Assembly: GCA_046328575.1 (NCBI GenBank)
Contig: JAXLWI010000002.1
Location: 99,330 to 163,329, forward strand
DNA from: JAGOBP01 sp046328575
Lineage (GTDB): Bacteria > Chloroflexota > Anaerolineae > Fen-1058
Direction: 5' to 3'
DNA length: 64,000 nt
Of the stretch, positions 48,777 to 57,266 are shown piece by piece. The position numbers and the translations under genes were made by a program. The notes below the pieces were generated by a model. It ran no database searches. It was given only the letters and a program-made list of their open reading frames with translations, and was not told the origin of the DNA. Within the stretch, counting starts at the first letter, position 1. Each line of letters starts with the position of its first letter.

Positions 48777-49648
48777 TTGCCATGCTGGCGGGCGGGCTCA
48801 TCAACGCCGATCTTCTCGAAGCGGGCGATGAGCTGCTGCGGACGGATATGCAAGTCTTCTGTCAGACGTGCTTCGGCAAGGCGCACGTATTTCTCGATCG
48901 TTTCGTAGCCGACGAATTTGCGTTTGAGATGTTGGGCTACCTTGGTGGTTTGACCGGAACCGACAAAGGGATCGAGGATCAAGTCGCCTTTGTACGAATA
49001 CAGTTGAATGAGGCGATACGGAATCTCTTCGGGGTACGGGCAGGGGTGATCGAGTTGATCGGGCGGCACCGGGGCGATGTGCCAGACATTGTTGGCGATA
49101 TCATAAGTAAAAAGTTTGTTGATCGGGTAACTCGATCGACTCTTCGCGGCGACCGCGCGTTCCTTGTAAATTGGCTCACCAGGCTTGCGAAAGACCAGAA
49201 TGTACTCCGTCATAATATTGGGATAGTAGTAGCCCGGATACGGTTTCTGGATCGTCACCCCAGCACGTTTTACGCCGGCGGTGCACTTGTGCCAGATGAT
49301 GTCCTGATGAAACAGCCAACCCGATTGGGTGAGTCGCGTGATCAGATCGAAGGGTACTGGATAATGTTGGCCGTTCAGCAGCACCGTGCCGATCACGATG
49401 GCGCAGAAGCCGCCGGGTTTGGTTACTCGTAGGACTTCTTTGAAAACCCGATCGAGCCAATCGAGATAATCGGTATAGTCAGAATAGCCCTGCGCGTAAG
49501 CGCGGGTGCGGTAGTGTTCGGCTTTGTTGGCCGCGTGGATATCGTAGTCGATGGCGTTCCAGTAGGGCGGGGATGTGACGGTCAAGGCTACGCGATTGTC
49601 GCGCAGTTCAGTCATAGTCTCACAGGAATGTTGATAAATGCAGTTCAC
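48764..49648 (-). CDS. DNA methyltransferase, N4-cytosine/N6-adenine type, beta-class order
   Basis: 294 residues from GTG 49648, chosen because GGAGG lies nine bases upstream; the frame extends to 49720. The catalytic motif TSPPYW (motif IV, S-P-P-Y form typical of N4-cytosine enzymes) comes first, near residue 28, and the AdoMet motif DPFVGSGQT comes last, near 240, which is the beta-class order. The region between, with VTKPGGFCAIVIG and LITRLTQSGW, fits D12/N6_N4_Mtase. No restriction-endonuclease gene flanks it, so it is probably a solitary epigenetic methyltransferase or a remnant of a restriction system. Confidence 0.9.
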   Translation of the reverse strand: MNCIYQHSCETMTELRDNRVALTVTSPPYWNAIDYDIHAANKAEHYRTRAYAQGYSDYTDYLDWLDRVFKEVLRVTKPGGFCAIVIGTVLLNGQHYPVPFDLITRLTQSGWLFHQDIIWHKCTAGVKRAGVTIQKPYPGYYYPNIMTEYILVFRKPGEPIYKERAVAAKSRSSYPINKLFTYDIANNVWHIAPVPPDQLDHPCPYPEEIPYRLIQLYSYKGDLILDPFVGSGQTTKVAQHLKRKFVGYETIEKYVRLAEARLTEDLHIRPQQLIARFEKIGVDEPARQHGKVKK

Positions 49649-50102
49649 GCGCTTCAACCTCCGAGTCTCTGTTTCCCCAGTGTAGCTGAGAAACCTCCCC
49701 TTGGCAAGGGCTCGGCACAAGCCTGTAGGGTTGCTAGGGCAAGTAACTCAAATCTAGTTGACCCTCAATCGGGATAGTGATAAACTAGATTGGTCTTCTA
49801 AATTAAGGATAGAACGGGGTGATGTTTGTCACTATTGCGTGTGACAGAATCCACTAACTTGGCACTAAAAAATAGACAGAATATGAGAACTAGGTTAATG
49901 TCTCACTGGCAGGTATGGTTTATTACCCATATGGTATGGGGTAATCTACCAATTTGTTTGGGGCATGATTGAAATCAACTCGTCGGGCCTGTTCTTCTTA
50001 AGGAGGTGAGCCAAGGGGAAAACGAACTCATCACACTGGTCCTACTCTCTCGCAGTATGGTCGAAATCCAAAATCCTACCTGATAAGGAGGAGGAAGAAA
50101 CG
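49649..50102. promoter_or_regulatory. Regulatory region upstream of the decahaem cytochrome gene
   Basis: 454 bases without a gene. It holds an inverted repeat AATCTAGTT/AACTAGATT (49752-49792); a palindrome TGTCAC-N8-GTGACA at 49827-49846, also found at 55238-55257; and TACCCAT-N6-TGGGGTA at 49924-49943. The last resembles facing NarL-type heptamers (TACYYMT). The same pair of elements precedes the octahaem operon. A strong GGAGGAGGAAG ribosome site precedes ATG 50103. Confidence 0.6.
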
Positions 50103-52385
50103 ATGTCGAAAAAGTTACTAGTCTTGACTGTTTTGTTGGTCACAGTGTTGGCTGCGTGTGCATCGCCTACACCCGCGCCGACGCAAGCACCGGCCCAGCC
50201 GCCAACGGCTGTACCCGCTGCGCCGACCAAGGCTCCGGAGCCCACGGCGGTGCCTGCGCCGACTGAAGTTCCGATGGTGATTCCACACCTGGATGTCTTC
50301 AAGACGTCAGGCCACGCCGATACCAAGGCGATGGCGTTTAATGATTGGAATGAGGCCAAGCCGGCCGAAGTTCCCAGTGCTTGCGCCAAATGCCATACTT
50401 CTCAGGGCTTCCAGGAATTTGCGGCGACTGGCAAGGTCGCAGCCAACATCCCGGCGCCAGCCGGTACGCTGGAATGCGTGACGTGCCACAACCCCGCCGC
50501 TTCGACCATCGTGTCGGTGACCTTCCCCTCGGGCAAGGTTGTCAACACGAGTGAAGAAGGCGAAGGCCTGTGCATGACCTGCCACCAAGGTCGCGAGTCG
50601 AAGGTTAGCGTTGACAAGCAGATCAATACAACCTTCAAAGTCACCGACATGGATACCGTCGTCGCCCCGATCAAGGACGACAAGGGCAACAATGTCGCGT
50701 TCGGCTTCCGCAATATCCACTACTTCGCTGCGGGCGCGACGCTGTATGGTTCGCAGGCGCAGGGCGGCTATGAGTACGACGGCAAGGTCTATGACCCCAA
50801 GTTCCGCCACGTCGAAGAACTGGATACCTGCGTGGCCTGCCACGATCAACATGCGACCGAAGTGCGTGTTGAGAAATGCAGCGAGTGCCATGAGGGCGTC
50901 AAGACGGTCGACGACCTGAAGAATGTTCGCATGGTCGGTTCGATGGTCGATTACAATGGCAACGGCGACGTCAAGGAAGGCATTGCCAAGGAACTGTCTG
51001 GTCTGCAAGACATCCTGTACAGCTCGATTCAGATGTATGCTCAGGAAGTTGCCAAGACCCCGATCGTTTACGATGGGTCAGCTTATCCGTACTGGTACAC
51101 CGCCGGTGCTGATGGCAAGCCCGCCAAGGACGACAAGGGTGCCGCCGTCAACTACAATGGCAAGTGGACCGCGCGCCTGCTGAAGGCCGCCTACAACTAC
51201 CAACTGTCCGTCAAAGATCCCGGTGCGTTCGCGCACAATGCGAAGTATGTCATGGAACTGCTCCACGACTCGATCGAGGATCTCAACGGCAAGATCTCTA
51301 AGCCGGTTGATTTGGCCAAGCTGGTCCGCGATGATGCCGGTCACTTTGCTGGCAACACTGAGCCGTTCCGACATTGGGATGCCGAAGGTGAAGTGCCTTC
51401 TGGGTGTGCCAAGTGTCACAGCGCGGGTGGTCTGCCGCAGTTCCTCCACAACGCCGGTACGCTGGTCATCACCAAGAGTGGCGCTCAGGTTACGGGTGTG
51501 GTCGGCCAACCGATCCCGAATGGTTTTGCGTGTGCGACCTGCCACGACACCAGCAACTTCCCGAATCGGTATGCGGTCACAGCTGTGCCGTTCCCCAATG
51601 GCAAGACGGTGACCTTCAGCACCGAGAAGGATGACAAGGGCAACCTGAAGCCAGTTGACGCGAACCTATGTCTCGAGTGCCACCAGGGGCGCGAGTCTAC
51701 CGTGACTGTCAACAACGCGCTGGCGGCCTTCAAGGAACTGGACAAGGCCGACAAGAATATCCGCTTCCGCAACGTTCACTACTTTGCGGCTGGCGCAACG
51801 CTGTTCGGCACTCTGGCGCAGGGTGCATACGAGTATGACGGCCAGAAGTACAATGGCCAAAACGAGCACAAGCTGGGCCAGTGCACCGACTGCCACGATG
51901 TTCATGCTTTGACCGTCAAAGTCGACAAATGCACAGCGTGCCACACTGAAGTCAAGACGGTGGATGATCTCGAGAACATCCGCATGAGCACCGTCGACTA
52001 CAATGGCAATGGCGACGTCAAGGAAGGTATCGCCAAGGAAGTTGATTCGTATCGCGAAGCACTGTATACGGCGATTCAAGCCTACGCGGCTGATACGGCT
52101 GGTGCTCCGATCGTCTATGATGGTGCCTCCTATCCGTACTTCTTTGTGGCGGATAAGGACGGTAACAAGGCCAAGGATGACAAGGGCGCGGCGATTGGTT
52201 ACAACGCCTTTACACCTCGATTACTGAAGGCCGCTTACAACTATCAGTACTCGGTGAAGGATCCTGGCGCGTTCACCCACAACCCGACGTACGTCATGCA
52301 ATTCTTGTATGACTCGATCAAGGATCTGGGTGGCAACATGGGCAAGCTGGTTCGCCCTGAAGTCAAGGCGCCGCCTGCCCAGTAA
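50103..52385 (+). CDS. Decahaem c-type cytochrome lipoprotein built from two pentahaem halves
   Basis: 760 residues. Lipoprotein signal with lipobox LAAC (Cys19), then a Pro/Thr/Ala-rich stalk (about 20-58). There are ten CxxCH motifs, five in each half, in the same order and context (CAKCH; C-x-T-CH; CHQGRES after the third; C-x-x-CHDxHA; C-x-x-CH-E-x-VKTVDDL). The two ~310-residue halves also share F-R-N-x-H-Y-F-A-A-G-A-T-L and VDYNGNGDVKEGIAKE, so the gene arose by internal duplication. Surface-anchored electron transfer is likely. The partner could be the NrfD-linked operon at 55391, with which it shares promoter elements. A perfect terminator follows. Confidence 0.93.
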   Translation: MSKKLLVLTVLLVTVLAACASPTPAPTQAPAQPPTAVPAAPTKAPEPTAVPAPTEVPMVIPHLDVFKTSGHADTKAMAFNDWNEAKPAEVPSACAKCHTSQGFQEFAATGKVAANIPAPAGTLECVTCHNPAASTIVSVTFPSGKVVNTSEEGEGLCMTCHQGRESKVSVDKQINTTFKVTDMDTVVAPIKDDKGNNVAFGFRNIHYFAAGATLYGSQAQGGYEYDGKVYDPKFRHVEELDTCVACHDQHATEVRVEKCSECHEGVKTVDDLKNVRMVGSMVDYNGNGDVKEGIAKELSGLQDILYSSIQMYAQEVAKTPIVYDGSAYPYWYTAGADGKPAKDDKGAAVNYNGKWTARLLKAAYNYQLSVKDPGAFAHNAKYVMELLHDSIEDLNGKISKPVDLAKLVRDDAGHFAGNTEPFRHWDAEGEVPSGCAKCHSAGGLPQFLHNAGTLVITKSGAQVTGVVGQPIPNGFACATCHDTSNFPNRYAVTAVPFPNGKTVTFSTEKDDKGNLKPVDANLCLECHQGRESTVTVNNALAAFKELDKADKNIRFRNVHYFAAGATLFGTLAQGAYEYDGQKYNGQNEHKLGQCTDCHDVHALTVKVDKCTACHTEVKTVDDLENIRMSTVDYNGNGDVKEGIAKEVDSYREALYTAIQAYAADTAGAPIVYDGASYPYFFVADKDGNKAKDDKGAAIGYNAFTPRLLKAAYNYQYSVKDPGAFTHNPTYVMQFLYDSIKDLGGNMGKLVRPEVKAPPAQ

Positions 52386-52414
52386 AATGGGGTTTGTTTG
52401 AAGTATGTCGTATT

Positions 52415-52446
52415 AGACCGGACACGGCGACGTGTCCGGTCTTTTT
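52415..52446 (+). terminator. Rho-independent terminator of the decahaem gene
   Basis: AGACCGGACACG, loop GCGA, CGTGTCCGGTCT, then TTTTT. A perfect 12-bp stem, 30 bases after the stop codon. Confidence 0.9.
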
Positions 52447-52527
52447 GCAAGTGTCACATTCGGCGCGGATTTCATAGCCGTCGGTCACTTCGCACAGCTG
52501 GTCAGGTAGGCGTAGAATCAAGGTTGA

Positions 52528-54024
52528 ATGAGTACTTCTACTTTCATTCTGATCTATCTGATCTATGGTCTGGCCTTCTTCAGCATGGGGCTGGGCATCT
52601 CCCTGGAGGTCCATCGCAGCGTCGATGATCGACTGCGTTTAGCCTTACGCGCCCTAGCCCTGTTTGGCTTTATCCACGGCATTCACGAATGGATCGAAAT
52701 CTTCGAGCAGTTGGGCGTCTGGCCGGTCCAAGGAACGGATCCCGCTACGTGGCAGACCACCCGCATCGGCATGCTGGAATTCTCGTTCCTATTGTTGGCT
52801 GCGTTTGGTGCGGCCTTATTGCCACGCGTGAAAGACTTTCGTCGGGCAAGCCTGGGCGTGCCGCTGATTTTGGCTACGATGTGGGGGATTGGCTTAGTCG
52901 TGTTGCGCGGCTCGTTCACGATTGAGACCGGGCTGTGGGCCGTCGCCGATGTCTGGACGCGCTACAGCGTGGCCATTCCGGCGGCGTTATTGGCCTGTAT
53001 TGGGCTGATAAACCAATACCAGATTTATCGAGCGCGGAAGATGCCTCAGTTTGGTCAAGCTAGTCTGATCGCAGCTGTAGCCTTCGCCTGGTATGGAATA
53101 ATCGGCCAGATTTTTGTGCGGACCAGCGCTTTGCCGCCGTCGACAGTGATCAATCAAGAATTGTTTCTGCGGATGTTTGGCTTCCCGATTCAACTTCTGC
53201 GAGCCAGTGCAGCCGTGGTGTCGGCCTATGCGGTGATCCGCGTTTTGCGTTCGTTCGAGGCAGAGACCCGGCGCGAAATCGCTCGGCTGCAGGCCGAGCG
53301 ACTACACGAGGCACAGCGACGTGAAGCGTTGCGTGGTGAGCTCCTACAGCAAGTGGTTTCGGCGCAGGAGGCCGAGCGGCAGCGGATTGCGCGCGAACTA
53401 CACGACGAAACCGGTCAGGCATTAACGGCAATTGGGTTGGGGTTGCGAGGCGCATCGACTTCGCTGAGGCAGGATGTTGACAAAGCGGCTGCCAACCTGC
53501 GCCAGTTAGAAGGGTTAGTGGTGCATTCGCTCAATGAGTTGCAGCGGTTGATTGCTGATCTGCGGCCCTCTCATTTGGACGATCTGGGCCTGCCTTCGGC
53601 GCTGCGTTGGTATGTTAGCCAGGTGCAGCAGCGGGTGCCGCTGAAGATCGGTGTGGAGATTTCCGGTGAACCGTATCCGATCGAGCCGATGGCAAATACG
53701 GCGTTGTTTCGAGTGGCTCAGGAAGCGATCACGAACATCATCAAACACGCACAGGCGAAGTCGGCCAAAGTCTGCCTGTGTTATGAGCCAGAGCTGATTC
53801 GCTTGCGTGTGGAGGATGATGGCATAGGCTTTGATGTGCCGCAGGCGCGAGCGAGAACACGGCCAACCTGGGGATTAACCGGTGTTGAAGAGCGCGCCGC
53901 CTTGTTGGGTGGAAAGTGCCAAATCGTTTCACAATCTGGGACAGGCACCCGAATTGAAGTGACCGTGCCGTATCGACATTTTGCGGAGAATAAAGATGAC
54001 AACGCGACTATTGCTGGTCGATGA
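52528..54024 (+). CDS. NarX/DegS-type sensor histidine kinase with multi-helix membrane domain
   Basis: 498 residues. The N-terminal ~240 residues form about seven hydrophobic helices without a large periplasmic loop, so the signal is probably membrane-borne (redox state, quinone or lipophilic ligand). A coiled coil (about 248-290, AETRREIARLQAERLHEAQ) leads to HisKA_3 with ERQRIARELHDETGQALTAI (phospho-His), then HATPase_c (AQEAITNIIKHA, DDGIGFDVP, GLTGVEERAALLGG). It overlaps the response-regulator gene by 29 bases. Placement between two multihaem cytochrome loci suggests respiratory control. Confidence 0.93.
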   Translation: MSTSTFILIYLIYGLAFFSMGLGISLEVHRSVDDRLRLALRALALFGFIHGIHEWIEIFEQLGVWPVQGTDPATWQTTRIGMLEFSFLLLAAFGAALLPRVKDFRRASLGVPLILATMWGIGLVVLRGSFTIETGLWAVADVWTRYSVAIPAALLACIGLINQYQIYRARKMPQFGQASLIAAVAFAWYGIIGQIFVRTSALPPSTVINQELFLRMFGFPIQLLRASAAVVSAYAVIRVLRSFEAETRREIARLQAERLHEAQRREALRGELLQQVVSAQEAERQRIARELHDETGQALTAIGLGLRGASTSLRQDVDKAAANLRQLEGLVVHSLNELQRLIADLRPSHLDDLGLPSALRWYVSQVQQRVPLKIGVEISGEPYPIEPMANTALFRVAQEAITNIIKHAQAKSAKVCLCYEPELIRLRVEDDGIGFDVPQARARTRPTWGLTGVEERAALLGGKCQIVSQSGTGTRIEVTVPYRHFAENKDDNATIAGR

Positions 54025-54634
54025 TCATGCGGTGATCCGTTCTGGCTTGCGGATGTTGTTAGAAACTGAGGCTGATCTGGTGATCGTCGGCGAGGCTGGC
54101 ACCGGTCAGGCGGCGTTGCAGCAAGTTGAAGAGCTACAACCCGATCTGGTGCTGATGGACATTGGCTTGCCCGATTTGTCTGGGATTGAAGTCACACAGC
54201 GGATTAAACAGCAATGGCCACAGGTGGCAGTGGTGGCGCTGACCATCCACGAGGATCAAGAATATTTTTTCAAGATGCTGCAGGCCGGTATCAGTGGCTA
54301 TGTGCCGAAGCGCGCGGCCCCAGAGGAATTGATAACAGCGGTTCGAACTGCGGCAAGCGGTGGCGTGTATCTATATCCGTCGCTGGCTAAGCTGTTGGTG
54401 AGCGACTATTTGTCGGGCGAGCGTGCTCCACTGGCGGACGGACTGACTGAGCGCGAATATGAGGTGTTGGTCCATCTGGCTGAGGGTGCCAGCACTGAAA
54501 CCATCGCCGAGACGCTCAAGATTGCGCCTAAAACGGTGGGGCGTCACCGCGAGAACATCATGCGCAAACTCAAACTGCACTCGCGGGCAGAATTGGTGAA
54601 ATACGCTATTCGCAAAGGTATCATTCGAGCGTAA
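53996..54634 (+). CDS. NarL/FixJ-family response regulator
   Basis: 212 residues. ATG 53996 follows GCGGAGA inside the kinase gene; an earlier in-frame start at 53981 is less well placed. Receiver domain with VDDHAVIRSGL and phospho-Asp55 in LVLMDIGLP; LuxR-type DNA-binding domain (LTEREYEVLVHLAEGASTET, then TVGRHRENIMRKLKL). NarL-family proteins bind TACYYMT heptamers; TACCCAT occurs upstream of both neighbouring cytochrome loci (49924, 55304), which makes these the best candidate targets. It ends at a hairpin near 54,680. Confidence 0.94.
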   Translation: MTTRLLLVDDHAVIRSGLRMLLETEADLVIVGEAGTGQAALQQVEELQPDLVLMDIGLPDLSGIEVTQRIKQQWPQVAVVALTIHEDQEYFFKMLQAGISGYVPKRAAPEELITAVRTAASGGVYLYPSLAKLLVSDYLSGERAPLADGLTEREYEVLVHLAEGASTETIAETLKIAPKTVGRHRENIMRKLKLHSRAELVKYAIRKGIIRA

Positions 54635-54666
54635 CCCTACATCTGAGATCCTACCGCCGGAAATAG

Positions 54667-54695
54667 AACAGGCCAAGGGACCGCCTCGGCCTGTC
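54667..54695. terminator. Hairpin between convergent genes
   Basis: ACAGGCC (54668-54674) pairs with GGCCTGT (54688-54694) in the gap between the response regulator and the convergent small membrane-protein gene. There is no long T-tract; it is a possible bidirectional terminator. Confidence 0.5.
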
Positions 54696-54723
54696 ATTGA
54701 GTAGTCGAAAACTCGATCGGGTT

Positions 54724-54996
54724 TTAGATTGCCGCGGGCTCTTCTGACTTGCCATTGCGGCGTGCAATCAGCAGGATCGTCAGAATCAACATCTGCCCCA
54801 GAATCATACCTACGACTTCTGGCCAGCGTGACGAGCCCTCAATAGCTACACCCCGCCAGTTGAGCAGCGTTGTGATAGCGCTGGTGATGTCGGCCAAGTG
54901 ATTAGCCAGATATGCGGCGCCCACTAGGCCGATAACTGTGAACGGGACAGCCAAAACCATCGTCCAGAATGTGGCATAGAACTGAATCTTACGCAT
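54724..54996 (-). CDS. Small two-helix membrane protein, unknown
   Basis: 90 residues. Hydrophobic helices at about 8-31 (FWTMVLAVPFTVIGLVGAAYL) and 62-80 (VVGMILGQMLILTILLIA), a linker of about 30 residues, and a charged C-terminal tail RRNGKSEEP. ATG 54996 has a strong AAGGAGG. It is divergent from the octahaem operon and shares its 394-base upstream region, so co-regulation by the same operator is possible. I do not recognise the family. Confidence 0.7.
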   Translation of the reverse strand: MRKIQFYATFWTMVLAVPFTVIGLVGAAYLANHLADITSAITTLLNWRGVAIEGSSRWPEVVGMILGQMLILTILLIARRNGKSEEPAAI

Positions 54997-55390
54997 GGCT
55001 GACCTCCTTGACTCGCCTGATTTGATTAAAGCATAACCGATTGGGCACTGGTTGTCTATTGGTTGAGCAAAGTGTTTTTGAGTTGGGGTATGTATCCCAT
55101 CAATCCTTCTAGCATCCCAAACCGGGGCCTGCGACCCAGAAGCGCCGTGTGATGTGTGTGCTCCAAAGGTCTCAAATCATTCTTGATTGTGTCCCATTCA
55201 GGAGCGTGATTAATTTTGACTTGCTAAGGTGATGATTGTCACCCTACTGTGTGACAGAGTGTACTAATCTCATCTTAATTATTCTGACAGAATAACAGTC
55301 ATCTACCCATATGTCTTTGGGGTTAATGCCCCATCGGTTTGGGTGGTTTAGTTTAGCGGGGAGAGCAAAAATCTTTACGGAGATCGGGTC
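54997..55390. promoter_or_regulatory. Regulatory region upstream of the octahaem/NrfD operon
   Basis: 394 bases without a gene. TGTCAC-N8-GTGACA lies at 55238-55257, followed, as at 49827, by ACAGA and a C/T-ACTAA stretch. TACCCAT-N7-TGGGGTT lies at 55304-55324, and GGGGTTAATGCCCC (55319-55332) is an overlapping short palindrome. The order palindrome then heptamer pair matches the region before 50103, with different spacing (46 against 77 bases). Confidence 0.6.
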
Positions 55391-56434
55391 ATGAAAAAAT
55401 CATCAAGTTCAGTTCTCTCGCGCACAGCCACCGTTTTTCTGGTCAGTTTTGGCATTTGCGTGTGTCTGGGCGTCATATTGTCTTATGCTGCACCAGCGTC
55501 GGCTTCAGCCACGTTGCCGGTTCATGGCGCAGGAGAGTTAGCGGTAACTCAGCCGATAACGGGAACGAATGCGGCCGGCCCGCAGCAGTGTGTCAAATGT
55601 CACGCCGATATCGTGAACGAATGGTCCGGTACGCGCCATGCAGCTGCTTTTTCATCGCCGATCTTCCAACAGGCGTGGACGAAGGACCCCAATAAGAACG
55701 CGTGTCTGCAATGCCACACGACCGGTTATCAAGCCGCCGATGGGACGTACACCGACGAAGGCGTGACGTGTGCTTCGTGCCACGGTCCCTATCAGGAAGA
55801 CCATCCTAAAACCAAGATGCCCATTACTCCGGACGCAACGCTGTGCGCGAACTGCCACAAGTCCACGACGAATGAATGGCGGGCGAGCAAGCACAGCGAG
55901 GCTGGCATTCAATGTCAAGCCTGCCACGATCCGCATGCGCAGAAACAGAAGGCTGAAGACGTGAACGCGCTCTGCACGAACTGTCATAAAGACCCCGGGC
56001 AGACGTTTACGCACGGCACACACTCGAATGCGGGTCTACAATGCAGCAACTGCCATATGTACACCAACGTCGAAAATAACTCGCCGGTAGGTGGCCTGTT
56101 GGCGACCGGCCACACCTTTGCGGTCGGATCTGAGACATGCATTGGCTGCCATCGCGACACTGTCCACACCCGCGATAAGATCCTGGCGTTGACCGGCGAA
56201 GTCACCAAGATGACCGACCTCGACAAAGAACAGCTGCTGCAGAAAGCCCAGTCGCAGGAACAAGAAATCACCAGCCTTAAGGCCGATGGTGAGACCCGCT
56301 TGTATGTGGGGTTGGCGCAAGGTGCGATCGTAGGTCTGGCCGTCGGTGCAGTTGCGGCCTGGATCGTCAGCCGCCGCCTCAAGATCGTCGACGAGATCGT
56401 GATCGATGAAAGCGAAGGGAAGAAGGCGCGATGA
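55391..56434 (+). CDS. Octahaem c-type cytochrome, membrane-anchored subunit of an NrfCD-like complex
   Basis: 347 residues. Signal peptide (about 1-39, ending A-S-A), eight CxxCH motifs (CVKCH, CLQCH, CASCH, CANCH, CQACH, CTNCH, CSNCH, CIGCH) between residues 65 and 240, a helical linker rich in E/Q/K (245-295), one C-terminal transmembrane helix (about 305-328) and a charged cytoplasmic tail. The 3' end overlaps the ferredoxin gene by four bases. With that gene and nrfD it would form a quinone-linked electron conduit between the membrane and periplasmic cytochromes. It is not the pentahaem ActA of alternative complex III. Confidence 0.92.
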   Translation: MKKSSSSVLSRTATVFLVSFGICVCLGVILSYAAPASASATLPVHGAGELAVTQPITGTNAAGPQQCVKCHADIVNEWSGTRHAAAFSSPIFQQAWTKDPNKNACLQCHTTGYQAADGTYTDEGVTCASCHGPYQEDHPKTKMPITPDATLCANCHKSTTNEWRASKHSEAGIQCQACHDPHAQKQKAEDVNALCTNCHKDPGQTFTHGTHSNAGLQCSNCHMYTNVENNSPVGGLLATGHTFAVGSETCIGCHRDTVHTRDKILALTGEVTKMTDLDKEQLLQKAQSQEQEITSLKADGETRLYVGLAQGAIVGLAVGAVAAWIVSRRLKIVDEIVIDESEGKKAR

Positions 56435-57264
56435 GCGAGCCGAAGAAGAAACGAACCGTCAAACTAGAGTTGACGCGGCGCGATTTTCTGACGCTGGCCG
56501 CGACTGCCGCGGGTTCAGCCGTCGGCGCGCAAGTGCTGACGACTGGCGCTTTGTCACCCTTTTCGGGCCTTAAGCAGCGACAGGTAACTGGCGCGGAACA
56601 TACTGAAAAAGCCACCAGCCCTTATCACTGGGGCATGCTGATCGATCTGGATAAGTGCATCGGTTGTGAATACTGCCAGCGATCATGCTCGGCAACCAAT
56701 GATGTGGCCGACGACAAGCCCTGGAACATCGTCGTCGAAGACAAGTTGGAGAACGGCCAGAAGTTCTTCTTCACTCGCCCGTGCCTGCATTGCCAGGATG
56801 CGCCGTGCGTGGAAGTATGCCCGGTTCAGGCGACGTATCATCGCGAAGACGGCCTGGTCGTAATGGACTACAGTCGCTGCATTGGCTGTCGGTATTGCGA
56901 GGTGGCCTGCCCGTACGATGCGCGCAAGTTCAACTGGAAAGAGCGCACGGACACTAATCCCTATGAGCCAACGTGGGGCGTTGCAGAAGTCGAGCGCCGA
57001 CCGCGTGGCGTGGTCGAAAAGTGCACGTTCTGCATTCAACGCATTGATTACGGTCTGGCGCACAATCTGATGCCGGGTGAAGACCGAGAGGCCACGCCCG
57101 CGTGTGTGAACGCGTGCCCGGTTGGCGCGCGTGTTTTTGGTAATCTGAAGGATGAAAACAGTAAGGTATCGCGCATGATCAAAGCGAATCCGACGATCCG
57201 ATTGCGTGAAGAGTTGGGTACCGAACCCAGCGTGTACTACATTCCGGCGAAGAAGGAGGCGTAG
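56431..57264 (+). CDS. Tat-exported 4x[4Fe-4S] ferredoxin subunit (NrfC/HybA-like)
   Basis: 277 residues. The twin-arginine signal is TRRDFLTLAA near residue 15. Sixteen cysteines in four groups: CIGCEYCQRSC, CLHCQDAPCVEVCP, CIGCRYCEVACP, and CTFC with CVNACP. This is the electron-transfer subunit that docks to NrfD on the periplasmic side. It overlaps the octahaem gene by four bases and lies two bases before nrfD, with AAGGAGG in its own 3' end serving the next gene. Confidence 0.95.
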   Translation: MSEPKKKRTVKLELTRRDFLTLAATAAGSAVGAQVLTTGALSPFSGLKQRQVTGAEHTEKATSPYHWGMLIDLDKCIGCEYCQRSCSATNDVADDKPWNIVVEDKLENGQKFFFTRPCLHCQDAPCVEVCPVQATYHREDGLVVMDYSRCIGCRYCEVACPYDARKFNWKERTDTNPYEPTWGVAEVERRPRGVVEKCTFCIQRIDYGLAHNLMPGEDREATPACVNACPVGARVFGNLKDENSKVSRMIKANPTIRLREELGTEPSVYYIPAKKEA

Positions 57265-57266
57265 CC

